Of a DNA stretch of 64,000 nucleotides, positions 12,616 through 21,369 are shown in pieces. The position numbers and the translations under genes were made by a program. Source of the DNA: Drosophila pseudoobscura (Eukaryota; Arthropoda; Insecta; Diptera; Drosophilidae); NCBI RefSeq assembly GCF_009870125.1, contig NC_046679.1, positions 19,220,001 through 19,284,000 on the forward strand, read 5' to 3'. The notes under the pieces are model-generated. The model was given only the letters and a program-made list of their open reading frames with translations. It was not told the origin of the DNA and did not search any database. The first letter of the stretch is position 1; every line of letters begins with the position of its first letter.

Positions 12616-13319
12616 AAATATATCGTCTCATTTGAAAAATATATCGTAAATATACTGACGAATTCAAGTTATATTATACATATTCCTCGTTTTTCATATT
12701 CCGTCGAATATTACTAGTTATATTGAACCCTCAGAGCTGCCCACATAATTTTGGTTTTATATCAAATACTTGTTTTTATTGATTTAGGAGAACGTAAGAA
12801 AAAATCGTTCCTATTGCTTAAGTTTGATATTCCGTTGAATGATGCTGACTAACTAAAGCTTTTAGCTCTGCCCACATAATTTTATGCCATTCATAAATAC
12901 ATTTTCTACAAGATTAATTACTTACTTAAGTACTCCTTTTTATTGAATTTAGCTACAACAAGGTTTGAAAAAAAGGTCAACAGAAAACAGGGGCAATTTA
13001 AGTAATGTAAGGGACATTGTGGCGTGAAAAAATCCCTCCACCAACAGAGGATAGCCCATCACAAAATATATAGCAAATCGCAAAAAAAGAGAGCAAGTCC
13101 CACTAAACTTGAGCGCCAAATAGAAATGGTTTGAAAATGAATGAGCGAAAACGATTTAAATGCACTGCCTTGGAATGAATGATGGACGGCAGTACGATTT
13201 GAGATAGCAAAAATTCGAAAGACCCGCGTATGGAAGTTTCTAAATCCTTTGTTCTTAAATATACATTTTAAAATGTAATTTAATAGATGAAATTTATAAA
13301 ATATACCATTATATACCGA
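12604..13319 (+). repeat. Dispersed intergenic repeat, copy A
   Basis: The longest copy of the three. Its left end (AAAAATATACCG) and right end (AAAATATACC and ATATACCG) carry the same short words in direct, not inverted, orientation. The phrases GACGAATTCAAGTT, CATATTCCTCGTTTTT and GCTCTGCCCACA are shared with copy C. CGCCAAATAGAAAT and GATTTAAATGCA in the right half also recur in copy C in the same order. Internally a block of about 150 bp, including GATATTCCGT and CTGCCCACATAATTTT, is present twice (near 12690-12760 and 12820-12890). No ORF, target-site duplication or terminal inverted repeat is visible, so the class is unknown. Confidence 0.8.
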
Positions 13320-13360
13320 TAAATTTGACATAAGAAAATATCGCAAACACTTAGCGAGTA

Positions 13361-13368
13361 TATCGATA
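13361..13368 (+). promoter_or_regulatory. DRE (TATCGATA), ISCA2 promoter
   Basis: A perfect palindromic DNA-replication-related element lies 135 bp upstream of the ISCA2 start, followed by several near-matches (TATCGAAT, TATCG) up to 13398. DREF-bound DREs are typical of Drosophila housekeeping promoters. Being palindromic, it could also serve the divergent Ana1-like gene. Confidence 0.65.
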
Positions 13369-13502
13369 CTATTGATAGAATGTATCGAATATCTATCGCC
13401 TACTGCAGAAAAATTCATCGCATCGAACAGCTGGGCCTTCATTGTTTTGGATTACGAGATAGTAAATAAAAATTTTGAAATAATTTTCGACTCGGCTGAA
13501 AA

Positions 13503-13979
13503 ATGTCGTTCCTATTGAGGCAGTTGATAAAGCCGGGGCTGCAAAGGTAATTTCCACAAAAAATTCGTTAAAAAATTTCAATATAATTTTTTTTTGGCAG
13601 AATTCTACTGCAGTCGCCGGTTGCAAGCCGGCATGTCGCTTCGGCCAATCCCGAACAGAAGATACAGGTCAGTGAGAGCTGCTTGAAACGTTTGCGTGAG
13701 ATCTGCATCGATGGCTCGTTCCTGCGCATAACCGTCGAGGGTGGCGGCTGCTCGGGATTCCAATACAAGTTCGATCTGGACTCAAAAATGAACGAGGACG
13801 ACCTGCAGTTTGGCGAGGAAAAGGCCAAGGTGGTGATTGATACCGTATCGCTGGAGTACTGCACTGGCTCGACCGTGGACTATCACAGCGAGCTGATACG
13901 AGCGGGTTTTCGCATGGTGGCCAATCCGTTGGCCGAGCAGGGCTGCTCTTGCGGCTCCTCCTTCTCAGTTAAAATGTAA
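13503..13979 (+). CDS. ISCA2: Mitochondrial iron-sulfur assembly protein ISCA2, 140 aa
   Basis: Two exons, 13503-13546 and 13601-13979, split by a 54-bp intron. It is an A-type iron-sulfur carrier of the HesB/IscA fold, acting in mitochondrial [4Fe-4S] cluster assembly. The first 30 or so residues are rich in R, L and S with no acidic residue, as in a mitochondrial presequence. The three conserved metal-binding cysteines are present: C65 in GGGCSGFQY, and C130 and C132 in the C-terminal GCSCGSSF. The phrases VSLEY and FRMVANPLAEQGC also fit ISCA2 better than ISCA1. It is divergent from the Ana1-like gene and convergent with the PPP1R21-like gene, whose stop codon is only 174 bp away. The D. 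melanogaster equivalent at 96A is, to my knowledge, CG13623. Confidence 0.93.
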
Positions 13980-14153
13980 TGGTACTGTTAAACGTTAGTG
14001 AATTATTTAATACATATATATATATGTTCAGTTATCAAACAAGAGGGGGCCAGGGGTAGGATATTGCATAATAACGCAGACAGGCTGGGCCTGGGTTAGT
14101 TTTTACAATAATATACAGGAAAGCGGCACGCCAGGAGCTCGAGCCCCCTCGAT

Positions 14154-15674
14154 TCATTTGCAGGCAGCCAACTGGTCGCTGAGACTAATCACTTGTTCGG
14201 TGAGAACGCTAATCTGCTCCTCATAGTTAATGCGCGTTGTGGTCTGCAAGGAGAGATCCCGATTGTTAGGCTTGGGAATAAATAAAGGCTTGGGGGGGCA
14301 ACCTACCAGTTCCTCTTCCATCATTTGCAGGGCGCCACCCAGGCTGGCCAGCTGCTCATCCTTGGCCTTCAGCTCATGGGTGGCGTTCTCCAGGCAGTTT
14401 TGTAAATGCTGCACCTCCAGTTCGAAGGATCGCAGTCTCGATTCGGCATGTACCTTTAGCCGCAGCAGATCTTCGAACTTTTTGCTGAACACGCTATAAA
14501 TCAACTGCTCTTTCGAGGGCGGTTCCGGCGGCTCCTGCATGGAGTCACGCGCTCGTTGACTGCCTCTGGCCTCCAGTTCGCTTGGCTTGACGGTAATGCC
14601 CGCCGCGGCCGTGCTGCAGCTGCAAATGCTGAGATCCTTGATTGGATTCGAATTAAAGTTCTGTTGCAGCTTGGCCACCTCGTATTGGGCGCGCCAGTGT
14701 GCCGCTTCCTTTTCCAGCATTGCAATGCGATCCTCGGATGTGAGCTGCACGACATGGTTGGAGTTATTTTGCTGAAGGTTGTGCAATGGAGTGTTGTCAC
14801 TGCCGGTGGCACTCAAAGCGTCCTCGCTGCCAAGCTGTCAAGTGAAGGATGAGGTAAAGGCTTAAAGAATGAGGTACAATACTTACCATGCTGGCCGCAT
14901 CCACCAGTTTGGTCTCCAGTTCGCTGTTTCTGTGCTGCAATGTTTCGATTTCTTTTCGCAAACGTTTCTCAAGCTCGTTTTGGTCACCAATGCGCTTCTC
15001 CAGTTTCTGTGAGAGCGTCGCTATACGCTCCGTGTGAAGCAACAAGTCACGCTGCTTGTCGTCAATCTGTGGGTGGGTGGATGTTTGTCGGTAAGTTAGA
15101 GGAGGAGCCTTTTGTTTTCCCCGTATCACTTACCAATGACGTCAGCTGAGCATTTTCCATGATTTTCTTTTGCAGCTCTTCGAATAGGAGGGTCTCTTGG
15201 GCGGCATTAGCTTCGTGCGATGTCTCGGCAGAGGCGGCGTCGCCAACATCCAGTTTGGTGCCACCTAGCAGTCCCCGCCTTGAAGCGGGCTCCTTGTCCT
15301 TTTTCTTCCTCTGCTGCTCGTGCACTGAGATTTCTTGTTGCAGTTGCGAGACCCGAGACTCCAGCTGCTTGTTCCGGAAGCCCAACGAGTCTACCTCCTG
15401 TTCGGTGCGGCGCAGGGATGTGGCATACTGCTGCAGCTGCTCCCTGAGGCCACCCTCCTTGGCCTGCTCTTCCAGCACCGCCTTTTTCAGCACAGTGGCC
15501 TGGGCACGCAGCTGTGCGTGCGGATGTGTGGATTAAATTAGATTAACGCCAGCCGTTAATGGGCGTAAACTGTTGCTGCTGCGGGCCGATTCTTACCTTT
15601 GAGTATTCGCTGGCTAGTTTCTGATACTTGTCTGCCGACACTGTGCCATCCATGGTCATAGCTTTCTCCGCCAT
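14154..15674 (-). CDS. PPP1R21: Coiled-coil protein homologous to PPP1R21 (KLRAQ), 417 aa
   Basis: Five exons on the minus strand: 15674-15597, 15511-15134, 15066-14887, 14834-14307, 14243-14154. Every junction falls between codons. The N-terminus, YQKLASEYSK joined to LRAQATVLKK across intron 1, is the hallmark of PPP1R21/KLRAQ proteins. The later phrases EVDSLGFRNKQLESRV and HWRAQYEVAKLQ, and the C-terminal TTTRINYEEQISVL, also fit. Almost the whole protein should be coiled coil. Human PPP1R21 is a PP1-associated protein linked to early endosomes and is about 780 aa. This protein keeps both ends but lacks most of the middle. The last intron (14306-14244) is 63 nt, in frame and free of stops, so retention would add 21 residues. 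I chose splicing because EEEL|TTTRINYEEQ then matches the vertebrate protein. The start at 15674 lies just before the conserved YQKLA motif. Confidence 0.87.
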
Positions 15675-15815
15675 GCAGGCAGCCAGCGATAGTCGTTCGT
15701 AGGCGAAAATGCTTTTCTTGCAAATATGCCTACGGATTGTTTTAAACAAAAAAAAACAACAATAAACAACACCAACACCAATAAACAGACTTTTCGATAA
15801 AACTTGCGGTGTAAC

Positions 15816-16330
15816 CATATACCGTCTCTTTTTCAAAATATACCGATGAAAAAACGAATTTAGCCCGCCTTTATTTAAACAAGTGAAAAACTTGATAATA
15901 ATACTTCTTCTTGTATATACAATGTATCCTTCCTCATTACTTACAAAAAACCAAAAATCGTTCACTTTAACTGCGCTAAAATTCTTTAAGATTCATAATG
16001 TTTGTGGAGTATTTCAATACCCTCTGGTCGGTAATGGGTTAATGCTTTCTGACCATGAACGGAACAAATTTTCGTTGAATTTGATATTCGGTTTAATATT
16101 ACTAGCTAGCTAAGAACCTTAGCCATGAACACATTCTTTAATCAGATAGATGAATAAATTTTCAACAAGATTGGTCAACATTAAAGAGTTCCATTTATTG
16201 GATTGCTTATAAAATAAGGTTTAAGCAAAAATTCAACGAAATTCTGTTCCCTACCGAAATGTACATCATTATGGGAACTCTTGAAAATGACCGATAAGCC
16301 GATAACGATTACATATCGTTATATTTGAAT
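15816..16330 (+). repeat. Dispersed intergenic repeat, copy B (diverged, partial)
   Basis: Shares with copies A and C, in the same order, the left-end words ATATACCG and AAAATATACCG, then TTTGATATTC, a CTAGCTAAGAAC-type segment, ATGAATAAATTTTC, AAGATTGGT, ATTTATTG and AAGGTTTAAGCAAAA. The right half seen in A and C (CGCCAAATAG to the terminal ATATACCG) is missing or unrecognisable. It is therefore older, or truncated near 16330. Confidence 0.6.
15834..15845 (-). promoter_or_regulatory. Core-promoter motif 6-like site, PPP1R21-like gene
   Basis: Reads CGGTATATTTTG on the minus strand, about 165 bp upstream of the start codon, pointing toward the gene. A second weaker match (CGGTATATGG) lies 18 bp closer. 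It lies at the gene-proximal end of repeat copy B. Confidence 0.5.
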
Positions 16331-16380
16331 TCAAAATCCACCCTCAGAGATATAGTATTATATTAAATGTTATAAAATCC

Positions 16381-16386
16381 TTTATT
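16381..16386 (-). terminator. Poly(A) signal AATAAA, takeout-like gene
   Basis: AATAAA on the minus strand, 41 bp past the takeout-like stop codon. Confidence 0.6.
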
Positions 16387-16426
16387 GACTAAATAGTAAC
16401 ATAAATTAGATGCTCAAAAATCACCA

Positions 16427-18311
16427 TTAACTTAAGAATATAGTATCGAAGGGTACCTTCTCAAACAGTTTGTTTGACAACTCGCGGAATATCAGGCCAA
16501 AGCTCTTGGCATAGCCCGGTTTTAGCTCGTTGAAAACTGTGTCCCAGTTCTCGTTCAGAAAGCGATTCATGCCATCGGAGAGGGTCTTGTCGTTGAAGAG
16601 ATTCTCAAAGTTCACGTATACACGCTTCGGATCAAAGCTAACGCGATAATCCTTGAGGCGCATGTACTTGACGCCATCCTTTTCGAAGGGCTCGCCTATC
16701 AGACGGTGCTCGATTTTGGTGTTGACCAGTGTTACATTCGCCTTTCCATGGCCGGTGATGGGTAGGAGCAGGATGCGACCAGACATCTCGTATTCGCCGA
16801 TCATCTCGATGCGATCCGTTCGGCTTTCACAGATAATCAAATGCTTGTCCAGATCGGTTCTGCAAGAGAGTCCATTCCATTAGGAGTTCTATCCACATGG
16901 ATCTACCTGGATTTTACCTATAGCGCAGGATCTTGCTGGTGGAGATCATGTCGTGCACCTTCACGTTCTTCAAGGCCTGACGTAGATTTATTGGCGCATT
17001 GCCGGCATCTATAACAAGTTTCTTCACGGAAAGCGGCTCCAGGGGCGGTATGCCGAATTCTTTATTGCCTGCCAACGGTTTAAATATTGTTATATACCTT
17101 TTAGCACGTCATCCCATTGTGTGAGCATCTATACGAACCATCTTTCAGCAACACTATGGCCTTATTGACAGCATCCACCAGACACTTGTCGAAGTTTGCA
17201 TCTCGCTTACATTTGGGGAAGCCTTCGGCTGTGTGGAAACAAAACAGAAACAAAAAAAGATACCCAAATCAGTTGGTCATGACATTGAAATTGGAATCTT
17301 GTGGTTTGCGGAAGTCCCAGAGCCTGCCTGCCGCCTGCAATTGGGCCAGCTACAGCTGTAGCGCCCGTCCACTTGGCCAGAGTTCGTTGGCCACAAAAAC
17401 GAGTTTGAGCCCGAGCGTAAACAAAATAGAAAACAGAAACAGAAAACACAAATGTCTCTCTAAAGAAGCTGAGCTAGCATATTTTAGTGGCTCAATGTCA
17501 AGTTGAAGCGCACGGCGATCGGCAATTTATCATGAATAAATTTTTTGATTGTGAATTGAGAGGCAGACAAAAGCAGACGCATGACCTATGGCAACAGTTT
17601 CCATTAATCATCAATGGAATGCTGAAATTAATTTACACTCCATCGATATCGGATCGGATCGATTACATCTGTGTGTGTGTGTCCTTCTCTTGCCTTCTCT
17701 TAAGGTGACACATTTTTTCTGTCACTTTACGCGCCGAAGCGGAAGTGTAGGACTGGACTGGACTGGACTGGATGTGGATCAGTGGACTGTCTGCCCGAAA
17801 CCCGTCGCGTCGCTGTCAACCTGTTTGTAAATTGAAACAGCCACCGCCACAATTGCATAACCTGCACAATAGTCTGCACCACACACACACACACACACAC
17901 ACCTGTCTCGATTTGCATGCCCCCTCCCTTGTCATGTCAGGCCTGTCATTAGAGAACATTATACGGAGGGTGACCTCCAAGTGTCGCGGGCCAAGCGCCC
18001 AAAACGAAATTAACTAGCTAATAAACAATATCTATCACGTTTTAACCATAAACATATGCCTCTCGGGGCGTTGGACAAAGTGCGCAAATAGCAAAGAGCA
18101 AATGGCAAAAACAGTAAAACAATAATCAAAGGTGGAAACAATATTAGTTTGCACTTTTGACTCTCGCTGCCGATGCTCCGATGGTAGTGGGGGAATGGGA
18201 AAAGGTTGGGGGTTGATACTTACGCAAATCTTGCGTAGCCGTTACAATTAATTCCTGCGCAACCGCAACGATTAGCAGCAGTAATGAAGCTGTTGCCGAC
18301 ACTCGGAACAT
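16427..18311 (-). CDS. Takeout/JHBP-family secreted protein, 253 aa
   Basis: Four exons on the minus strand: 18311-18224, 17228-17139, 17068-16918, 16859-16427. The first intron is 995 bp. The product begins with a 25-residue signal peptide (MFRVSATASLLLLIVAVA and following). The conserved N-terminal cysteine pair C36/C45 follows, in FPKCKRDANFDKC. Next come the family phrases IPPLEPLSVKKLVI and APINLRQALKNVKVH, then the GYAKSFGLIFRELSNKLF C-terminus. JHBP/takeout proteins are extracellular carriers with an elongated hydrophobic tunnel for lipophilic ligands, and 253 aa is the usual length. The ligand cannot be told from sequence. Intron 2 has a weak donor (GTTCGT), but the frame and the conserved DGNKEFGIPPLEP join support it. 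D. melanogaster 96A has a comparable gene (CG13618, from memory). Confidence 0.9.
17229..18223 (-). other. First intron of the takeout-like gene
   Basis: 995 bp, without any exon I can support. It holds a (CA)n tract at 17880-17902, a GACTG-type tandem (GGACTGGACTGGACTGGAC) near 17752-17771 and a GATCGG repeat near 17648-17660. Such a long first intron after the signal-peptide exon could carry enhancers, but nothing shows this. Confidence 0.55.
17880..17902. repeat. (CA)n microsatellite
   Basis: About 11 uninterrupted CA units in intron 1 of the takeout-like gene. Confidence 0.9.
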
Positions 18312-20487
18312 GTTTTTTGTATACGAAATCGGATGTACGAGTGGAGAGAGGGAGATCTATTTCTTAAGTGTAACTTTTTGATTCACAGCCACACACACAC
18401 GCGCACACACAAAACTCCACACACACGCACACGCACTACTCCGACTCGAGACCCTCCGATTCCGATTCCAATTCCGATTCCGATGCCAAGTCCTATTCCC
18501 AATCCGTTTCCAGCTGGTGGTTCTCGCCGCGACTTATCACTGTGGTGTGTACTCGGGATGCGTCGAGCGCTCGAGTTTTTATACCAAGCTTGAGCCGGCA
18601 GCGACGGCGACGACAGCGCAGACGCGACGAGCAGAGCAGAGGCCACCAAATTGAAAAAGCTTCCAGCAAAATCGATGAAGCTCATCCAGTCGACAGAGCT
18701 TTGGCCCAAAAAGCATGTGTGTGAAAGAGAGAATCGTGTGACCACCCCAAAAAAGCGCATGCGGACAACTTTTGCTTTCCGCCTGGTCGCATTTGGCAAT
18801 GTAACCACTGGCCATAGGCACCGCCATCTCCAGCACTAGCTCAAGTCCCAGTTCCACTTCCAGTCCTAGCCCCCGGGCCAATGCATAAGCAGATCCAATG
18901 GGAACGAGTCAGAAGTGAACCCAAACAACCCTGTATTGCCCTTTCATTTTCATTTTCGATTTGGTTCATTGAACTTTACATGCCTTTAATGGGGCAACGG
19001 TTGTAAACCCTAATTGAGGGTTTTTTAGCCATGTCCGAGACGGTAGTAAGCTCGGGATCCATGATAACTGCGACTCGCTTGTTGTCTTATTCAATAAGTG
19101 GGGCGTTTTTGTTTTGGGATCCAGCCAGCGGTTTCTGGTTCATTGTCTTGCAGGAAGTTGAATCGGTTGCCTTAATTCAGTCACCTTATTGCTTTTAGTG
19201 TATGTTCTACCACTCATAGCATTCGTTCACAGCTACTCGTACTCGTACTCGTACGGGTTTTTATTGGGGCAATATGTGAGTGCATAAGTCACTAGCAGAA
19301 ATGTTGATTACTTGTGGTGGAATATTGGTTTGAGGGAATTGGGAAATGCAAGTTGGAACTCTTGATCTACATTTAAATGTCCCCTTTTACTGTTTGTTGA
19401 TGTTGAAATAGATGGACGAAGTCGAATAATATAGGGGTGGGAATAACGAGACCAATATTAAAATAAAACACTTACAAAGGTTCGAAGTTCATATTTATGC
19501 TACATATTTGTAACTAAAATATTTCATTGTCCCCTGAAAACTCCTGCATATGAGGAACATCTAGTAATTAAGTGCGGATTGGGTAAGTTATTGGATTGGA
19601 ATATTGAGAACAATATTCCCCTATACAATTTTATTTTATTTAATTTTATTGGTACCAAAACTCGTGCATATTATGAGGGAATTGTTTTGAAATTGAGAGC
19701 TCTTACTAATATTTTCATGAGATATGAACATCTATGTGTTGTATCGATCTAATCTTTAACTTTAATCAGTTTTTAGTCGCTGGTTCCTTACGAAATCAAT
19801 TTTGAGTGGTTGAAAATGTATAATCTGTAAGCATCTGAGACGAAATTTCGGTGCTATGGATAGATTAATCTCTGTTAACATTATCAAAAGCCTAAGCACA
19901 AAAGATCAATCTATGGCCGAAGATCAAGAACGCTTTATTATAATAATAATAACATTATGCAAATGCTTAAACTTGAGGATGTCCTGCAACGCTTTTTGTT
20001 TTCCCAAAATGTTTATAGCACTAACAGATTTAGAAGATCCCCAAAGGGCTGTTAGATAACTTAAGCCAACTACTGTTGATTGATAGAAAAATCAAGTTTG
20101 TTGCTTAAGTCTTTGGTTTGGCCAGAAATTTCTTTTGTGTCTAGTACCAAGTGCGTTTTGGCCAAAAAAAAAAAACAAACGGCCCAAGAACATCGGGGCA
20201 TGTGTCTATGGAAACAGTCGCAATTGTTGTTCAAATATAAACAAATGATGCGTGGGTGTCTGTGTGTGTTAGCCGGCTAACGGTAAGTATGTATGTGGCC
20301 TGATGATTGGTGATAAAGTGCCGAGTTTTTGGGCACCCATCAGGCACATGTGTGGAAACCGGTTGGCCACGGCGGCAGTCGTCTCTTAACATTCTGTGAG
20401 CACGCAATCCGAGTGGAGAGTGGAGCAGAGCCACACACCATTTACCATCAGAGAGGTATTACAAAACCCAACCCGAACCCAAGCCTA
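18312..20487. other. Intergenic region upstream of the takeout-like gene
   Basis: Contains CA-rich and GATTCC-rich simple sequence (18390-18500) in the takeout-like 5' region, a TATA box at 18576-18583, a (CGTACT)n stretch near 19232-19254 and a short perfect hairpin at 19599-19619. The rest is AT-rich and I see no exon. The stretch from about 20281 to 20487 is open in the frame of the following ORF but has no ATG. Confidence 0.55.
18576..18583 (-). promoter_or_regulatory. TATA box, takeout-like gene
   Basis: Reads TATAAAAA on the minus strand, 265-272 bp upstream of the start codon. Transcription would start near 18550. A TATA promoter fits a regulated, tissue-restricted secreted protein, unlike the neighbouring housekeeping genes with motif 6 or DRE elements. 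Confidence 0.55.
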
Positions 20488-21369
20488 ATGCATCGCTGCT
20501 ACTGCCGCGGGAACTTTGGAGCTGGCAGTGCGATGAGATTATCAATAGTGCAGCCGCAGCCTCCCCTACAGCAGACACAACACCAGTGTCCACCTGGCGA
20601 TCTAATGTCGATGACGTCTTCATCCAGACAGAGTACAAGACCCACGCAGTTTGTGAGGAGGCCGAGCATCAGGTCGAGTGCGCCAGGACTGGGCCTGGGC
20701 CACTCCAGCACCGGGCTGAGCAACGACTTCAGTCGCCGCAACTCCACGGCCACTTTGGTGAGTCATTGCTCCAGCTGCAGCTGCAGCTCCTCCCAGCAAC
20801 GCCAGCAGAGCCGGGCCAAGGTTCTGCGGTGGGGTTGGGAGCGAACAGGAGGTGTCGACAGCAACACCAGCAGCAGCACTAGCAGCTCCCCCCAGTACAC
20901 GGACAATCGACGTGTCTATGAGCAGAGCGCATGCGTCGCCAGTCGCCAGCCAAGCCGTAGCCAAGGTCAGGGTCAGGTTCAAAGTGGCAACTCGGCAGCG
21001 TCATCGCCTTCACCTCAGCCCCCAGCACAGCTCTCCAGCGACAACGACGAGTTGCAGCAGCTGCAGGCACTCCAAAAGTTTCGACTGATGAACGCCCAAC
21101 AATGCTTCAGCGATGTACGTCAGGATGAGCTGCGACTGCAGCAGGCCTACGACAAACTCCAGCGGACCAACACCAACGCGGACAAGTGGCACAAGAACCG
21201 TGCCAACGAGGCCAATAGGCAGCAGCACTTGAACACCTCAACAGCCACACCCTACGCCCTGCGCCAAAAGATGCTGCAGTTGCGGCTGCAGGCGGACGAA
21301 AAGCAGGGCAGGGGATCGGGGGCCACGTGTGCACCTCTGGGGCGGAGCTGCGCCCTGAGATATAATTAA
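20488..21369 (+). CDS. Unrecognised low-complexity protein, 293 aa
   Basis: Single open frame from the ATG at 20488 to the TAA at 21367-21369. I do not recognise a family. The N-terminal two thirds are rich in S, Q, R and C (for example SHCSSCSCSSSQQRQQ). The last 100 residues look more protein-like: an amphipathic, probably coiled-coil segment with the phrases LQKFRLMNAQQCFSDVRQDE, LRLQQAYDKLQRTN and ADKWHKNRANEANR. The frame extends upstream of 20488 without a stop for some distance, so a spliced 5' exon is possible. An ideal donor (GGTGAGTCA) at about 20757 could mark an intron inside the low-complexity part. AATAAA-type sequences follow the stop near 21384. Length and composition support a real gene; expression and conservation are not shown. 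Confidence 0.5.
   Translation: MHRCYCRGNFGAGSAMRLSIVQPQPPLQQTQHQCPPGDLMSMTSSSRQSTRPTQFVRRPSIRSSAPGLGLGHSSTGLSNDFSRRNSTATLVSHCSSCSCSSSQQRQQSRAKVLRWGWERTGGVDSNTSSSTSSSPQYTDNRRVYEQSACVASRQPSRSQGQGQVQSGNSAASSPSPQPPAQLSSDNDELQQLQALQKFRLMNAQQCFSDVRQDELRLQQAYDKLQRTNTNADKWHKNRANEANRQQHLNTSTATPYALRQKMLQLRLQADEKQGRGSGATCAPLGRSCALRYN

Larger units (their letters stand above)
12443..13502. other. Divergent promoter region, Ana1-like / ISCA2
   Basis: About 1.06 kb between two divergent start codons. Most of it (12604-13319) is copy A of a dispersed repeat also found near 15.8 and 25.7 kb. Outside the repeat, a perfect DRE lies at 13361-13368. I see no coding exon. Confidence 0.7.
15675..16426. other. Intergenic region holding repeat copy B
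   Basis: Lies between the takeout-like stop codon and the PPP1R21-like start, both genes being on the minus strand. About 500 bp of it is a diverged copy of the dispersed repeat. The remainder is AT-rich with no exon. Confidence 0.6.

Noticed and set aside
12604-13319. Repeat copy A as a DNA transposon with terminal inverted repeats
   Set aside because: The end words ATATACC occur in direct orientation at both ends, and no target-site duplication is visible.
19480-19560. Possible tRNA B-box (GGTTCGAAG) near 19480
   Set aside because: No matching A-box, acceptor stem or anticodon arm could be built around it.
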